Origin: Diplolepis rosae
Lineage: Eukaryota > Arthropoda > Insecta > Hymenoptera > Diplolepididae
Direction of reading: 5' to 3'
Length of the DNA: 64,000 nucleotides
Assembly: GCA_030998225.1 (NCBI GenBank)
Contig: JAPYXD010000308.1
Location: 3,234,001 to 3,298,000, forward strand
Shown here: in pieces, positions 11,112-22,659 of the stretch
Layout of the letters: each line of letters begins with the position of its first letter
Position numbering within the stretch: position 1 is the stretch's first letter
The notes under the pieces: model-generated
Seen by the model: the letters and a program-made list of their open reading frames with translations, nothing else
What the model was told of the DNA's origin: nothing
Databases searched by the model: none
Program-made: the position numbers and the translations under genes

Positions 11112-14100
11112 CAGTGTCTCCAGAACGTGGGATTTTTCGGCCCCCACCACGTTCCCATCTGGGAGAAACACATGCAAACGTGGCGTGTCAGTGTGTCGGC
11201 TCTGCTACACGCTGCGGTAACCAGCTTCGTGTATAGCCGAAGGTGCACGAAGACGGACTTCGTTACAATGCTTGAGTTTTCAAGTTATTTTTAGATTTCA
11301 CGCTTTCGTTTATCGAGTCGAAATTAAGAATTGTATTTTTCTCGAGCACGTGCAAAAGAGGCGCGAAGCAGACGACAAATTTGAATTTACGAAGTATATA
11401 GTTCAAGAAATAACACTTTTCTTCAATTTCTTGAAGAAAGTCTGCATGAAATAAACATCAGTATGATAAGCTTCGGCTTCGATCTCCTGCGAGCATTGTC
11501 GCTCGTCCCGCAAAGACCCTCATTCTGCGCCTAGGCACGTAATGTACTATTCTTCAATTTCTTGAAGAAAGTCTGCATGAAATAAACATCAGTATGATCT
11601 TGGAAAATTTAATGAGGATTTCAACACTTCAAAAATAAATTTCCAGTGAAATTTAGTGACAATAAATGTATAAAATTTGAATCAATATATAATTTTCCAT
11701 TCAAATTTATATACTTCTTACTAATTTTGTACATTTAACAATTTTTCAATTAGAACAATATTTTCTATCAAGATAAAATGAACATAAAATTCAAGTTCAT
11801 AATTTATATTTTCAGTTATATGTTAGAAATATTTTCATCTCACATTTTTGTAGCCTAAGCACAAACTTTTCATTCCAAAACTTAAAATCTCTACGGAAAT
11901 GGAAAATTGTCTAATAGCAGTAGATAAATTAAAAAGCTAAAATATGTGTTTATTGGTATTTCCATATTAACATATAAATATCAATCAACTTTAAATTTTA
12001 CATAAAAATGTTCGTTCGAAGTGTTCAAATCTTGTTACAATTTGACAAGATTTTATGGAGGAGTGCAATATTTTGGATGAAATATTTTGTAGTTCTTAAT
12101 TTGTCTGTCCGTCTGAAATGGTAGTAAGATTTGAACAGTAAACAACACATTTTCCAATAGAATTCAGGATCAATAATAATTGATTCAGGAAATACTTCAA
12201 CTCTGTAGAGCATTTTTGTATTTCGAATTCAAAATGTGTGCTTAAGCCACAAAAAAGTAAGCTGAAAATGTAGATATAAAACTAATTATGTCATGTTTAT
12301 GTCTTCTTAATGTAAAATACTTTGCATATAATTCTCTAATTCGATATTTTTTTAATGTATGAACATTCAAGAAATTGATAAATATTCCATCTTTTTATAG
12401 GAACTAAAAATTTCCGGATAATGCTTTGATTGAGAAAGCTAAAAATTTGTCAAATATTGATATAAATTGCAATTTTACAATTGCATTATTTTTCAAATAT
12501 TTTAACATCTCTTCAATCTTGATAATTCTTACAGAAGTTTATTTCATGTGAGTGACTTTTTCTTTTTCTAATGAAAGATTTCGTAATTCTAAATTCGGCC
12601 CAATTCGTAACATTGTAAAAAGATTTTAAAACTTCATAAAAATTTTTTTTCTGTTTTATTCAAAGTCAATAAATATTCAATGTTTGGAATCGAAATATTA
12701 AGTAAATGATTTTTAATTTCTGGGAATAAACTGCTTTAATAAGACAATCTTTCTTCTTTGTGAGAAATCTCAATTTTAAAATTAAAATTATACGCATAGG
12801 ATACAAAAACATAATATGAAAATACTTTTATTACAGAATTTTGAAATATACAAGTTGACCAATTTTTAATCGAGTAAATCGGCTACTTTAAGCAAAAAAT
12901 TATGTTAAAAATATTTGATCAAAAAAATAAGACACATTAAATTACGGTTTAAAATCCACATTCACAGATTGATGGTAAAAGCAGTTTAAAGTTTTTTAAT
13001 CTTACGTTTTAGTGACGTATGCACAGACTTTTAATCAGATAAATGAAATGCTTTATAGAAAGTCAAAATTTTCTTATTACTGCACTTAATCAAATTTATA
13101 AAGTAAAAATATTTTTTAATTGATGCTTTCACTCAATTCTTTAAACATTCATTAATTGAAAATTGTACTCAAAATTTAATCTTGCAGCGTTCCAATATTC
13201 CTACAATGTTACAAAATCTTATTAATCATTATTTTAGTCGAATTATTTTCAAAATATTTAAAAAATACATGTAAATATTTTGATTAAATACTCTGTCAAA
13301 TTTTGAATTTGACTGATCTTGCAAAATTGTTGAAAGTTTTGAATACCGATAGAAGAAACTTTAAATGAAATTTTATGTCCATAAATGCTTAACCTTTAAC
13401 AATCGGTTGCATAGATTCAACTCTAATCTTGGACGCAATTAGAGAAATAGGTTTTTTTGCTTTTTTTAGATACAGTTTTTGCCTTAAACATAAAAGAAAG
13501 AAAACACATTTGAAATATTAAAATAAAAATGCTGGTTCATTCTTAGAGAATCAAAAATCAAAATATTTACATGTATTTTTTAAATATTTTGAAAATAATT
13601 CGACTAAAATAATGATTAATAAGATTTTGTAACATTGTGGGAATATTGGAACTCTGCAAGATTAAATTTTGAGTACAATTTTCAATTAATGAATGTTTAA
13701 AGAATTGAGTGAAAGCATCAATTAAAAAATATTTTTACTTTATAAATTTGATTAAGTGCAGTAATAAGAAAATTTTGACTTTCTATAAAGCATTTCATTT
13801 ATCTGATTAAAAGTCTGTGCATACGTCACTAAAACGTAAGATTAAAAAACTTTAAACTGCTTTTACCATCAATCTGTGAATGTGGATTTTAAACCGTAAT
13901 TTAATGTGTCTTATTTTTTTGATCAAATATTTTTAACATAATTTTTTGCTTAAAGTAGCCGATTTACTCGATTAAAAATTGGTCAACTTGTATATTTCAA
14001 AATTCTGTAATAAAAGTATTTTCATATTATGTTTTTGTATCCTATGTGTATAATTTTAATTTTAAAATTGAGATTTCTCACAAAGAAGAAAGATTGTCTT

Positions 14101-15367
14101 ATTAAAGCAGTTTATTCCCAGAAATTAAAAATCATTTACTTAATATTTCGATTCCAAACATTGAATATTTATTGACTTTGAATAAAACAGAAAAAAAATT
14201 TTTATGAAGTTTTAAAATCTTTTTACAATGTTACGAATTGGGCCGAATTTAGAATTACGAAATCTTTCATTAGAAAAAGAAAAAGTCACTCACATGAAAT
14301 AAACTTCTGTAAGAATTATCAAGATTGAAGAGATGTTAAAATATTTGAAAAATAATGCAATTGTAAAATTGCAATTTATATCAATATTTGACAAATTTTT
14401 AGCTTTCTCAATCAAAGCATTATCCGGAAATTTTTAGTTCCTATAAAAAGATGGAATATTTATAAATTTCTTGAATGTTCATACATTAAAAAAATATTGA
14501 ATTAGAGAATTATATGCAATGTATTTTCCATTAAGAAGACATAAACATGACATAATTAGTTTTATATCTACATTTTCAGCTTACTTTTTGTGGCTTAAGC
14601 ACACATTTTGAATTCGAAATACAAAAATGCTCTACAGAGTTGAAGTATTTCCTGAATCAATTATTATTGATCCATAAAATCTTGTCAAATTGTAACAAGA
14701 TTTGAACACTTCGAACGAACATTTTTATGTTTTGGAATGAAAAGTTTGTGCTTAGGCTACAAAAATGTGAGATGAAAATATTTCTAACATATAACTGAAA
14801 ATATAAATTATGAACTTGAATTTTATGTTCATTTTATCTTGATAGAAAATATTGTTCTAATTGAAAAATTGTTAAATGTACAAAATTAGTAAGAAGTATA
14901 TAAATTTGAATGGAAAATTATATATTGATTCAAATTTTATACATTTATTGTCACTAAATTTCACTGAAAGTTTATTTTTGAAGTGTTGAAATCCTCATAA
15001 AATTTTCCAAGATCATACTGATGTTTATTTCATGCAGACTTTCTTCAAGCAATTGAAGAAAAGTGTTATTTCTTGAACTATATACTTTGTAAATTCAAAT
15101 TCGTCTTCTGCTTCGCGCCTCTTTTGCACGTACTCGAGAAAAATACAATTCTTAATTTCGACTCGATAAACGAAAGCGTGAAATCTAAAAATAACTTGAA
15201 AACTCAAGCATTGTAACGAAGTCCGTCTTCGTGCACCTTCGGCTTTACACGAAGCTGGTGACCGCAGCGTGTAGCAGAGCCGACACACTGACACGCCACG
15301 TTTGCATGTGTTTCTCCCAGATGGGAACGTGGTGGGGGCCGAAAAATCCCACGTTCTGGAGACACTG
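11112..15367. mobile_element. 4.26-kb hAT-like foldback element, 8-bp TSD
   Basis: The ends are CAGTGTCTCCAGAACGTGGG (11112) and its complement ending at 15367. A perfect 8-bp direct repeat TATGAGTG flanks them (11104-11111 and 15368-15375). CAGTG-type ends and 8-bp duplications are hAT hallmarks. The whole element is one giant palindrome: the left arm (11112 to about 13286) pairs with the right arm (about 13554-15367) around a loop of about 265 bp. The left arm is longer because it has extra blocks near 11455-11580, 11880-12001 and 12060-12170. No transposase is present, so it must have moved in trans. Short ORFs in the arms are duplicated by the palindrome and are not genes. Confidence 0.88.
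11405..11605 (+). repeat. Duplication inside left foldback arm
   Basis: A segment of about 50 bp (CTTCAATTTCTTGAAGAAAG through AAACATCAGTATGAT) occurs twice, near 11420-11467 and 11550-11597. About 80 bp of GC-richer sequence that is absent from the right arm separates the copies. It explains part of the length difference between the arms. Confidence 0.7.
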
Positions 15368-15375
15368 TATGAGTG

Positions 15376-15477
15376 TAATGTCACATATGAGAACGCGAAT
15401 TGTGGAATGCCCATAAAGTGGCTGTAATTTTCATAAAAAAGTAATCTGAAGTATTGAATTCAAAGAAAACATACTGT
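15376..15477. repeat. Continuation of outer element, inverted at 31190-31305
   Basis: Sequence right of the hAT-like foldback (around CGAATTGTGGAATGCCCATA) reappears as reverse complement at about 31198-31305. There it is directly continuous with the outer right arm. The right arm therefore preserves the uninterrupted order and shows where the hAT-like foldback inserted. Its last 12 bases (15466-15477) are the left target duplication of the PLE. Confidence 0.75.
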
Positions 15478-16525
15478 TTTTTTGTAATAGTTAATTTGGC
15501 ATGGGGCCAGTTTTGATACGGATTTATTTTTTTAATTAAGTGATAGAACACATAAAAAATACAACAGGCAAACGTTTCGGCCACAAATGGGGGCCCTCTT
15601 CAGTGCCAATTAGCTTAATAGTAACCTTTAAATATTTATTAACTAAGACATGCAACTTAATAATTATTGTATTTTTTGTTTTTTTCTTTTTTTCCCTTTG
15701 CTTATTGATATTAGAAAAAGATAGAGTAAACATGCGGAAAGACTTATGGGTAAGCGAGTTCCTAGGTGTGAAGGAACCAGACCGTTCCAAAAACTGTTCC
15801 AACGAGTAATCCTCTCCCACAGGAACCGTGAAAAATGCGACCGCGGAACGCACTCTCTCAAGGGCACATATATAAACACAATTATTACACCAAAGAAAGA
15901 AACAACACGATGGAGAATATAACGTGGATCCTTGGTAAAGCACGCACAGCAAACCACACACATTCACGAGCACCAGAAGTAAAGGACACTGAAGTTAAAA
16001 CAATAAGAACGATGTAATTGGTACGGAAAAATTTTGATTTTGTATTTTCTCCGAAGCCGCAGAGATGACAGACGAAAGTAAGTCCACCACTCTGCCACAT
16101 GGCTAAAAGAAAACTGATTTGGGAAGAAGTCGTATTTAGGAAGACAAGTGTTCAGAGTTTGACGTGTATAGAAAGCATTCTCCAGATAGGTCAGGTTCCA
16201 ACACCAAGGGTTATACACAGTAAAACCTTATTTTAATGTCCCCGGCACTTGAGATTATTATATGCTCAAGCGTCCGACAAAAGCAAAGACCCACCACATG
16301 TTCGAAAAACTCTGTAAGGAAAGGCACTCACTACGGTCCCGACGTCGTAAAAATTGTACACATTTCTGTGGATATAGAGAGAAAAATGCAACTAAAGTGG
16401 AAATTCACGAAAAATTAATTTCCTGGTTTTTCGAAACCTCTGATTCTTAATAAATGGAACCCGGAAAAATATAATATTAAGTTTATAAGTATGATGTCCG
16501 AGTTTTTCAGATTATAAGACTGTTG
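15478..16525 (-). repeat. PLE terminal repeat (PLTR), inverted copy
   Basis: About 1 kb, nearly identical in reverse complement to the repeats at 19116-20038 and 25485-26487. It includes the hammerhead-like motif at 15567-15607. Unlike the downstream repeat it keeps a segment near 16265-16300 (TCCGACAAAAGCAAAGACCC) that is deleted there. ORFs within it are exact copies of ORFs in the other repeats and have no recognisable domain. Confidence 0.88.
15567..15607 (-). ncRNA. Hammerhead-like ribozyme motif, copy 1
   Basis: Reading the minus strand: stem I GGCA, core CTGAAGA (fits CUGANGA), a GC-rich stem II, core GAAA, then CGT with T17, then TGCC closing stem I. Stem III is only ACGT and could form by dimer pairing, as described for PLE hammerheads. 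Stem II is imperfect. Sequence is identical to the copies at 19905 and 26364. Activity untested. Confidence 0.65.
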
Positions 16526-19115
16526 TAAAGTGGCAAAATATTACGAGAGTTATTCGAACTCTGACTTAAATAGAGTGGCCAATTAATACAGTAGCACTAC
16601 GGATTCTAAGACTGATAAAAAATGGCCAAGTAATGCGCGAGCACTTCGGACTCTAATTCTGAGTAAAGTGGCCAAGTAATGCGCGAGTTCAATGGACGTC
16701 AGGACTGATATAAATGCAAAAATAGCCGCGTAATACGCGAGATCAAACGAAGTCTGACCTAAATAAGGAGGCAAAGTAATGCGCGAATTCTTAGTACAGG
16801 ATTTTTATATAAAGTGGCCAAGTAATGCGCGAGCTCTTCGGACTCTGGCTTAAGATTATGTGGCCAAGTAATTCGCGAGTTCAATGGACGTCAGGACTGA
16901 TATAAATGCAAAAATAGCCGCGTAATACGCGAGATCAAACGAAATCTGACCTAAATAAGGTGGCAAAGTAATGCGCGAATTCTTAGTACAGAATTTTTAT
17001 ATAAAGTGGCCAAGTAATGCGCGAGCTCTTCGGACTCTGGTTTAAAATTATGTGGTCAAGTAATGCGCGAATTCTTAGTACAGAATTTTTATATATAAAG
17101 TGGCCAAGTAATGCGCGAGTTCAATGGACGTCAGGACTGATATAAATACAAAAATAGGCGCGTAATACGCGAGTTGAACGCAGTCTGACCTGAAAAGAGT
17201 GGCCAAATAATGCGCGAATTCTTAGGGGTATAGGAATTTTTATAAAGTGGCCAAAAAATAATAATTAACACTTAGGGTCCTTAGACTCTGACCTGAATAA
17301 AGCGGCCAAGTACTGCGCGAGCACTTCGGACTCAGATTTTCAGTAAGGTGGCCAAGTAATGCGCGAGCACATCAGACTCTGATTCTGAGTAAGGTGGCCA
17401 AGTAATGCGCGAGTTCAATGGACGTCAGGACTGATATAAATGCAAAAATAGCCGCGTAATACGCGAGATCAAACAAAGTCTGACCTAAATAAGGTGGAAA
17501 AGTAATGCGCGAATTCTTAGTACAGGATTTTTCTATAAATCGGCCAAGTAATGCGCGAGCACTTCGGACTCTGATTTTCAGTAAGGTGGCTGAGTAATGC
17601 GCGAGTTCAATGGACGTCAGGACTGATATAAATACAAAAATAGGCGCGTAATACGCGAGTTGAACGCAGTCTGACCTGAAAAGAGTGGCCAAATAATGCG
17701 CGAATTCTTAGGGGTATAGGAATTTTTATAAAGTGGCCAAAAAATAATAATTAAAACTTAGGGTCCTTAGACTCTGACCTGAATAAAGCGGCCAAGTACT
17801 GCGCGAGCACTTCGGACTCAGATTTTCAGTAAGGTGGCCAAGTAATGCGCGAGTTCAATGGACGTCAGGACTGATATAAATGCAAAAATAGCCGCGTAAT
17901 ACGCGAGATCAAACACAGTCTGACCTAAATAAGGTTGCAAAGTAATGCGCGAATTCTTAGTACAGGATTTTTCTATAAATCGGCCAAGTAATGCGCGAGC
18001 ACTTCGGACTCTGATTTTCAGTAAGGTGGCTGAGTAATGCGCGAGTTCAATGGACGTCAGGACTGATATAAATGCAAAAATAGCCGCGTAATACGCGAGA
18101 TCAAACGAAGTCTGACCTAAATAAGGAGGCAAAGTAATGCGCGAATTCTTAGTACAGGATTTTTCTATAAATCGGCCTAGTACTGCGCGAGCACTTCGGA
18201 CTCATATTTTCAGTAAGGTGGCCAAGTAATGCGCGAGTTCAATGGACGTCAGGACTGATATAAATGCAAAAATAGCCGCGTAATACGCGAGATCAAACAA
18301 AGTCTGACCTAAATAAGGTGGAAAAGTAATGCGCGAATTCTTAGTACAGGATTTTTCTATAAATCGGCCAAGTAATGCGCGAGCACTTCGGACTCTGATT
18401 TTCAGTAAGGTGGCTGAGTAATGCGCGAGTTCAATGGACGTCAGGACTGATATAAATACAAAAATAGGCGCGTAATACGCGAGTTGAACGCAGTCTGACC
18501 TGAAAAGAGTGGCCAAATAATGCGCGAATTCTTAGGGGTATAGGAATTTTTATAAAGTGGCCAAAAAATAATAATTAACACTTAGGGTCCTTAGACTCTG
18601 ACCTGAATAAAGCGGCCAAGTACTGCGCGAGCACTTCGGACTCAGATTTTCAGTAAGGTGGCCAAGTAATGCGCGAGTTCAATGGACGTCAGGACTGATA
18701 TAAATGCAAAAATAGCCGCGTAATACGCGAGATCAAACAAAGTCTGACCTAAATAAGGTGGCAAAGTAATGCGCGAGCTCTTCGGACTCAGATTTTCAGT
18801 AAGGTGGCCAAGTAATGCGCGAGCACATCAGACTCTGATCCTGAGTAAGGTGGCCAAGTAATGCGCGAGTTTAATGGACGTCAGGACTGATATAAATGCA
18901 AAAATAGCCGCGTAATACGCGAGTTGAACAACGTCTGATCTGAAAAGAGTGGCCAAGTAATGCGCGAGCTCTTCGGACTCAGATTTTCAGTAAGGTGGCC
19001 AAGTAATGCGCGAGTTCAATGGACGTCAGGACTGATATAAATGCAAAAATAGCAGCGTAATACGCGAGATCAAACGAAGTCTGACCTAAATAAGGAGGCA
19101 AAGTAATGCGCGAAT
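16525..19115 (-). repeat. PLE minisatellite array, inverted unit
   Basis: About 2.6 kb of tandem units of about 46-54 bp. Each is built around TGGCCAAGTAATGCGCGAG (complement CTCGCGCATTACTTGGCCA). Several unit types alternate in a recurring order, including one with GGACGTCAGGACTGATATAA about a dozen times and one with a poly-AATA insert. The order repeats every few hundred bp, a higher-order repeat. The array is cut at 19115, where the full PLE unit starts. Long ORFs here are periodic artefacts. Confidence 0.9.
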
Positions 19116-20090
19116 TCCCAGATTTTTCTCTCTATATCCACAGAAATGTGTACAATTTTTACGACGTCGGGACCGTAGTGAGTGCCTTTCCTTACAGAGT
19201 TTTTCGAACATGTGGTGGGTCTTTGCTTTTGTCGGACGCTTGAGCATATAATAATCTCAAGTGCCGGGGACATTAAAATAAGGTTTTACTGTGTATAACC
19301 CTTGGTGTTGGAACCTGACCTATCTGGAGAATGCTTTCTATACACGTCAAACTCTGAACACTTGTCTTCCTAAATACGACTTCTTCCCAAATCAGTTTTC
19401 TTTTAGCCATGTGGCAGAGTGGTGGACTTACTTTCGTCTGTCATCTCTGCGGCTTCGGAGAAAATACAAAATAAAAATTTTTCCGTACCAATTACATCGT
19501 TCTTATTGTTTTAACTTCAGTGTCCTTTACTTCTGGTGCTCGTGAATGTGTGTGGTTTGCTGTGCGTGCTTTACCAAGGATCCACGTTATATTCTCCATC
19601 GTGTTGTTTCTTTCTTTGGTGTAATAATTGTGTTTATATATGTGCCCTTGAGAGAGTGCGTTCCGCGGTCGCATTTTTCACGGTTCCTGTGGGAGAGGAT
19701 TACTCGTTGGAACAGTTTTTGGAACGGTCTGGTTCCTTCACACCTAGGAACTCGCTTACCCATAAGTCTTTCCGCATGTTTACTCTATCTTTTTCTAATA
19801 TCAATAAGCAAAGGGAAAAAAAGAAAAAAAAAACAAAAAATACAATAATTATTAAGTTGCATGTTTTAGTTAATAAATATTTAAAGGTTACTATTAAGCT
19901 AATTGGCACTGAAGAGGGCCCCCATTTGTGGCCGAAACGTTTGCCTGTTGTATTTTTTATGTGTTCTATCACTTAATTAAAAAAATAAATCCGTATCAAA
20001 ACTGACCCCATGCCAAATTAACTATTACAAAATTATTATTGTGGGTCAATAAAACATTGAACATGTACGGAAACATGTCACGATATAATT
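19116..20090 (+). repeat. PLE upstream terminal repeat (PLTR)
   Basis: The 5' repeat of the full unit is truncated at TTTTTCTCTCTATATCCACA (about 19122), where it abuts the inverted array. It runs through the ribozyme-like motif to CACGATAT, and from there the coding region continues. It should act as promoter and leader. It differs from the downstream repeat by a few bases, an A-run length near 19820 and the 33-bp segment near 19215-19250. Confidence 0.88.
19905..19945 (+). ncRNA. Hammerhead-like ribozyme motif, copy 2
   Basis: Stem I GGCA (19905-19908) with TGCC (19942-19945), extended beyond a T-T mismatch by TAAT/GTTG with wobble pairs. Core CTGAAGA (19909-19915), GAAA (19934-19937), then CGT and T at 19941 as position 17 (H allowed). 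Stem II GGCC..GGCC with one bulged G. It lies about 130 nt upstream of the PLE start codon. Confidence 0.65.
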
Positions 20091-20573
20091 TTACTTATGG
20101 CAACAATCAAAATGGTAGAAGTGGGATGGGTTTTTACAAACAAATAGAAGAGACATATGGATATGAGGAGGCATCACTCCTCAAAAAATGGTCTCAATTA
20201 AATCTAGACTATGCGAATAGCTTTAATCAGAGAATTTTCCTACTACGGTGTAGGAAACTTGAAGTTCTTCCCAAACATTTACAAGGTATCCGATCTCAAC
20301 ACATTGGTTTTAATTCTAGAAGTATGAGTAACAAATTCTCAAACCTGCATAATACTTTTCTTAGGTCCATTTTGAATCTTGAAATTTGTGACATATGTGC
20401 ACATTTAAAGTACCTTGTGAATCAAATTATTTATTTTCAAAGTAGAATAGTTGCTATTTTTCCAAACCACATGTTCGACTGATTTTTTGAGCTCGAATCC
20501 GGGAAAGTCTCCCGCCGTTTTGAAGAAAGTAAATTTAAATGCAAATAGAAACTCGACTTACTGATAAGGTCTC
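20039..20573 (+). pseudogene. PLE N-terminal region (two stops, then frameshift)
   Basis: N-terminal part of the Penelope polyprotein, in a different frame from the RT. It opens with an ATG inside the terminal repeat (20062, MYGNMSRYNF, is as good a start as 20039). It contains an RNA-binding-like helix region with the PLE-typical pattern FLLRCRKLEVLPKHLQGI. An in-frame TGA at about 20480 is followed by coding-like FFELESGKVSRRFEESKF and then a TAG. The frame must shift near 20560-20575 to join the RT ORF. The N-terminus is therefore disrupted although the enzyme part is open; alternative initiation at the RT ORF cannot be excluded. Confidence 0.72.
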
Positions 20574-22595
20574 TTGATTGCAATAAAAAGACCGTTTCCA
20601 ACAGTAAACTTAACCAAAAAGTGGTTCAAAAATTTAACAGGAAACCAAATTCCAGAGAATGTCGCAAAAATAGCTAGCTTAGGAATAAATTTCGGTGTTA
20701 CTATAAAAAAACGGGAAATTCCTACATATAATATAATCGCGGACATCGAATCTAACATTAATAAAATTGATCCTGAATCTCAAGATGAATTGCGCTTAAA
20801 AGTTGCTAACGTCGTTAATAATTTTAAGAAAAATGGGAATGAACACAATTCTAAATTCGTACAACCTGTTAAAGAAATTAAAGAAGCTAGGGATTTCGTA
20901 AAAAATAACCCGGACATAGTTTTTACTAGGGCAGACAAAGGTAACACCACAGTAGCCTTGACGCGAACAGATTACAACGAGAAAGTATTGAACCTTCTAA
21001 ATGATGAAAACACATACAAAGTCCGCTCCAAGGACACTACAACCAAAATACAAAATAAAGTAAATTGTCTAGTCAAAACATGGGAAAACAAAAAATTAAT
21101 CAACAACCTGTTAGCTAAGGATTTAAAGTCTTCTAATGCTGTTCCCTCCAGATTCTACGGATTACCCAAAATCCATAAAGAAGGCAACCCCATTAGACCC
21201 ATTGTATCTTATGTAGGCAGTCCTACCTACAATCTAGCATCCTTCTTTAGCACTACCATATCTAAAAACACCACGCCACCAAAATCAAAAATCATGACCA
21301 GTTTCGAACTAGTCCAGAAACTTAAAAATGTTAGTGTCCCTGATAATTTTGTTCTCGCCTCCTTGGATGTAGTGTCCCTTTTCACAAATATACCCAAGGA
21401 AGCAGCCATCTCTGCTGTAAAAAATAGATGGGAAGAGATTCGTCGCAAAGTATCATTGCCATGGAAGGAATATGAAGAAGGGTTGCGATTATGCTTGGAT
21501 AGCACAGACTTTAATTTCGATGGCACCACCTATTTTCAAAAACGCGGATTACCAATGGGTTCTCCTTTCTCCCCCGTCCTTGCAGATATAGTGATGGATG
21601 ACCTAGAAAAAGACAGGCTCTCTAATCTTGATTTTGAAGTACCTGTTTACTTTCGATACGTAGACGATATTCTCATCGTGGTTCCTGACACACAAGTGAA
21701 CCACATTTTGCAAATCTTCAACAACAATTCCCTCAATATTGAATTCACCCTAGAAAAAGAGATAAATGGTGCTGTTAATTTTCTAGATGTCACTATGACT
21801 AGGAAACAGAATCAAAAACTTTCTTTCAATTGGTATAGGAAACCGACTTGGTCTGGAAGATACCTTAACTTTAATTCCCATCACCCCCTCAGATACAAGA
21901 AAAGTGTTGTAAACAACTTAGTTGACAGGGCAATTCTACTTTCAGATAAAGAATTTCACAAAAACAACCTTAAACTAATTATAGATACACTACTAGAAAA
22001 TGACTATCCACAACAGTTCACGCAAGAGATTATAAATCTAAGACTTCTTACCCTTGAACATAAGACACGATTAGGTAACAATCAGGGCGCCATAAACACA
22101 GAAAACAAACCCTTCATTAGTATCCCTTACGTTGAAGTTCTGTCAGAGAGAATATCAGGAATCTTACATAGCTACAACATAAACACTGCGTACAAAAACC
22201 AAAAAAACCTAAAAACGATCTTCATACCCACCAAGGACAAAATACCCAAAGATCAATCTTCTAACGTCGTCTACAGCGTTCCGTGCAAAGGGAATGACTG
22301 CAAGGCTGTCTATATAGGTCAAACGAAACGATTCCTTAAAAACAGACTAAAAGAACATAAAAACAACATTAGAGAAAGCCCCAATAAACAAAACGCGCTA
22401 ACAAAACATACGATTGAAAGAGACCACTTCTTCGATTTTGATAGAACAAAAATCTTAGCTAACGAAAAAAACTACAAAAAAAGGTTGCTGTTGGAAATGT
22501 GTCACATTGCAGGTACGAACGATGCGGTGAATATTAGAACCGACATAGAAAACCTTTCTAAGATTTACAACCCTATACTTAAAAAAGGGTCATAA
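20574..22595 (+). CDS. Penelope-like reverse transcriptase with GIY-YIG endonuclease
   Basis: An open frame of 673 codons. RT motifs in order: YGLPKIHKEGNPIRPIV (residues about 196-212), ASLDVVSLFTNIP (about 262, first catalytic Asp), RGLPMGSPFSPVLAD (about 324), FRYVDDILIVV (about 358, catalytic DD), FLDVTM (about 403) and the thumb-side NWYRKPTWSGRYLN (about 418). The C-terminal GIY-YIG nuclease has VVYSVPC (about 564), YIGQTKR (about 580), an RLKEH helix and the late Glu of LLLEMCHI. It also has PLE-type Cys/His residues (C-x5-C in PCKGNDC). It would nick target DNA and prime reverse transcription of the PLE RNA. The core is complete, but the upstream N-terminal segment has two stops and a frameshift, so full-length protein is unlikely from this copy. 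The start shown is only the beginning of the open frame. Confidence 0.93.
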   Translation: MIAIKRPFPTVNLTKKWFKNLTGNQIPENVAKIASLGINFGVTIKKREIPTYNIIADIESNINKIDPESQDELRLKVANVVNNFKKNGNEHNSKFVQPVKEIKEARDFVKNNPDIVFTRADKGNTTVALTRTDYNEKVLNLLNDENTYKVRSKDTTTKIQNKVNCLVKTWENKKLINNLLAKDLKSSNAVPSRFYGLPKIHKEGNPIRPIVSYVGSPTYNLASFFSTTISKNTTPPKSKIMTSFELVQKLKNVSVPDNFVLASLDVVSLFTNIPKEAAISAVKNRWEEIRRKVSLPWKEYEEGLRLCLDSTDFNFDGTTYFQKRGLPMGSPFSPVLADIVMDDLEKDRLSNLDFEVPVYFRYVDDILIVVPDTQVNHILQIFNNNSLNIEFTLEKEINGAVNFLDVTMTRKQNQKLSFNWYRKPTWSGRYLNFNSHHPLRYKKSVVNNLVDRAILLSDKEFHKNNLKLIIDTLLENDYPQQFTQEIINLRLLTLEHKTRLGNNQGAINTENKPFISIPYVEVLSERISGILHSYNINTAYKNQKNLKTIFIPTKDKIPKDQSSNVVYSVPCKGNDCKAVYIGQTKRFLKNRLKEHKNNIRESPNKQNALTKHTIERDHFFDFDRTKILANEKNYKKRLLLEMCHIAGTNDAVNIRTDIENLSKIYNPILKKGS

Positions 22596-22659
22596 AAAAA
22601 TGTGACCTGAGAAATTGGGACCCACCGTGTTTCAGTCGTCCCTTCACGGTTTATGTTCT

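Noticed and set aside
15025..15414. 129-codon minus ORF
   Set aside because: Lies in the right arm of the hAT-like palindrome; similar ORF pieces appear in the left arm. No domain.
15536..15973. 145-146 codon ORF repeated three times (15536-15973, 19536-19976, 25998-26435)
   Set aside because: Its three copies are simply the PLE terminal repeat. It has no recognisable domain, and it overlaps the ribozyme-like motif.
16583..18516. Several minus-strand ORFs of 63-106 codons with near-identical proteins (also + strand ORFs at 22653-25415)
   Set aside because: They are read-through of the minisatellite units; the same residues recur with the repeat period and no domain or start context supports them.
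16525..19115. CRISPR-like regular spacing
   Set aside because: Eukaryotic context, no constant repeat with unique spacers, and no cas genes. The units are contiguous satellite monomers.
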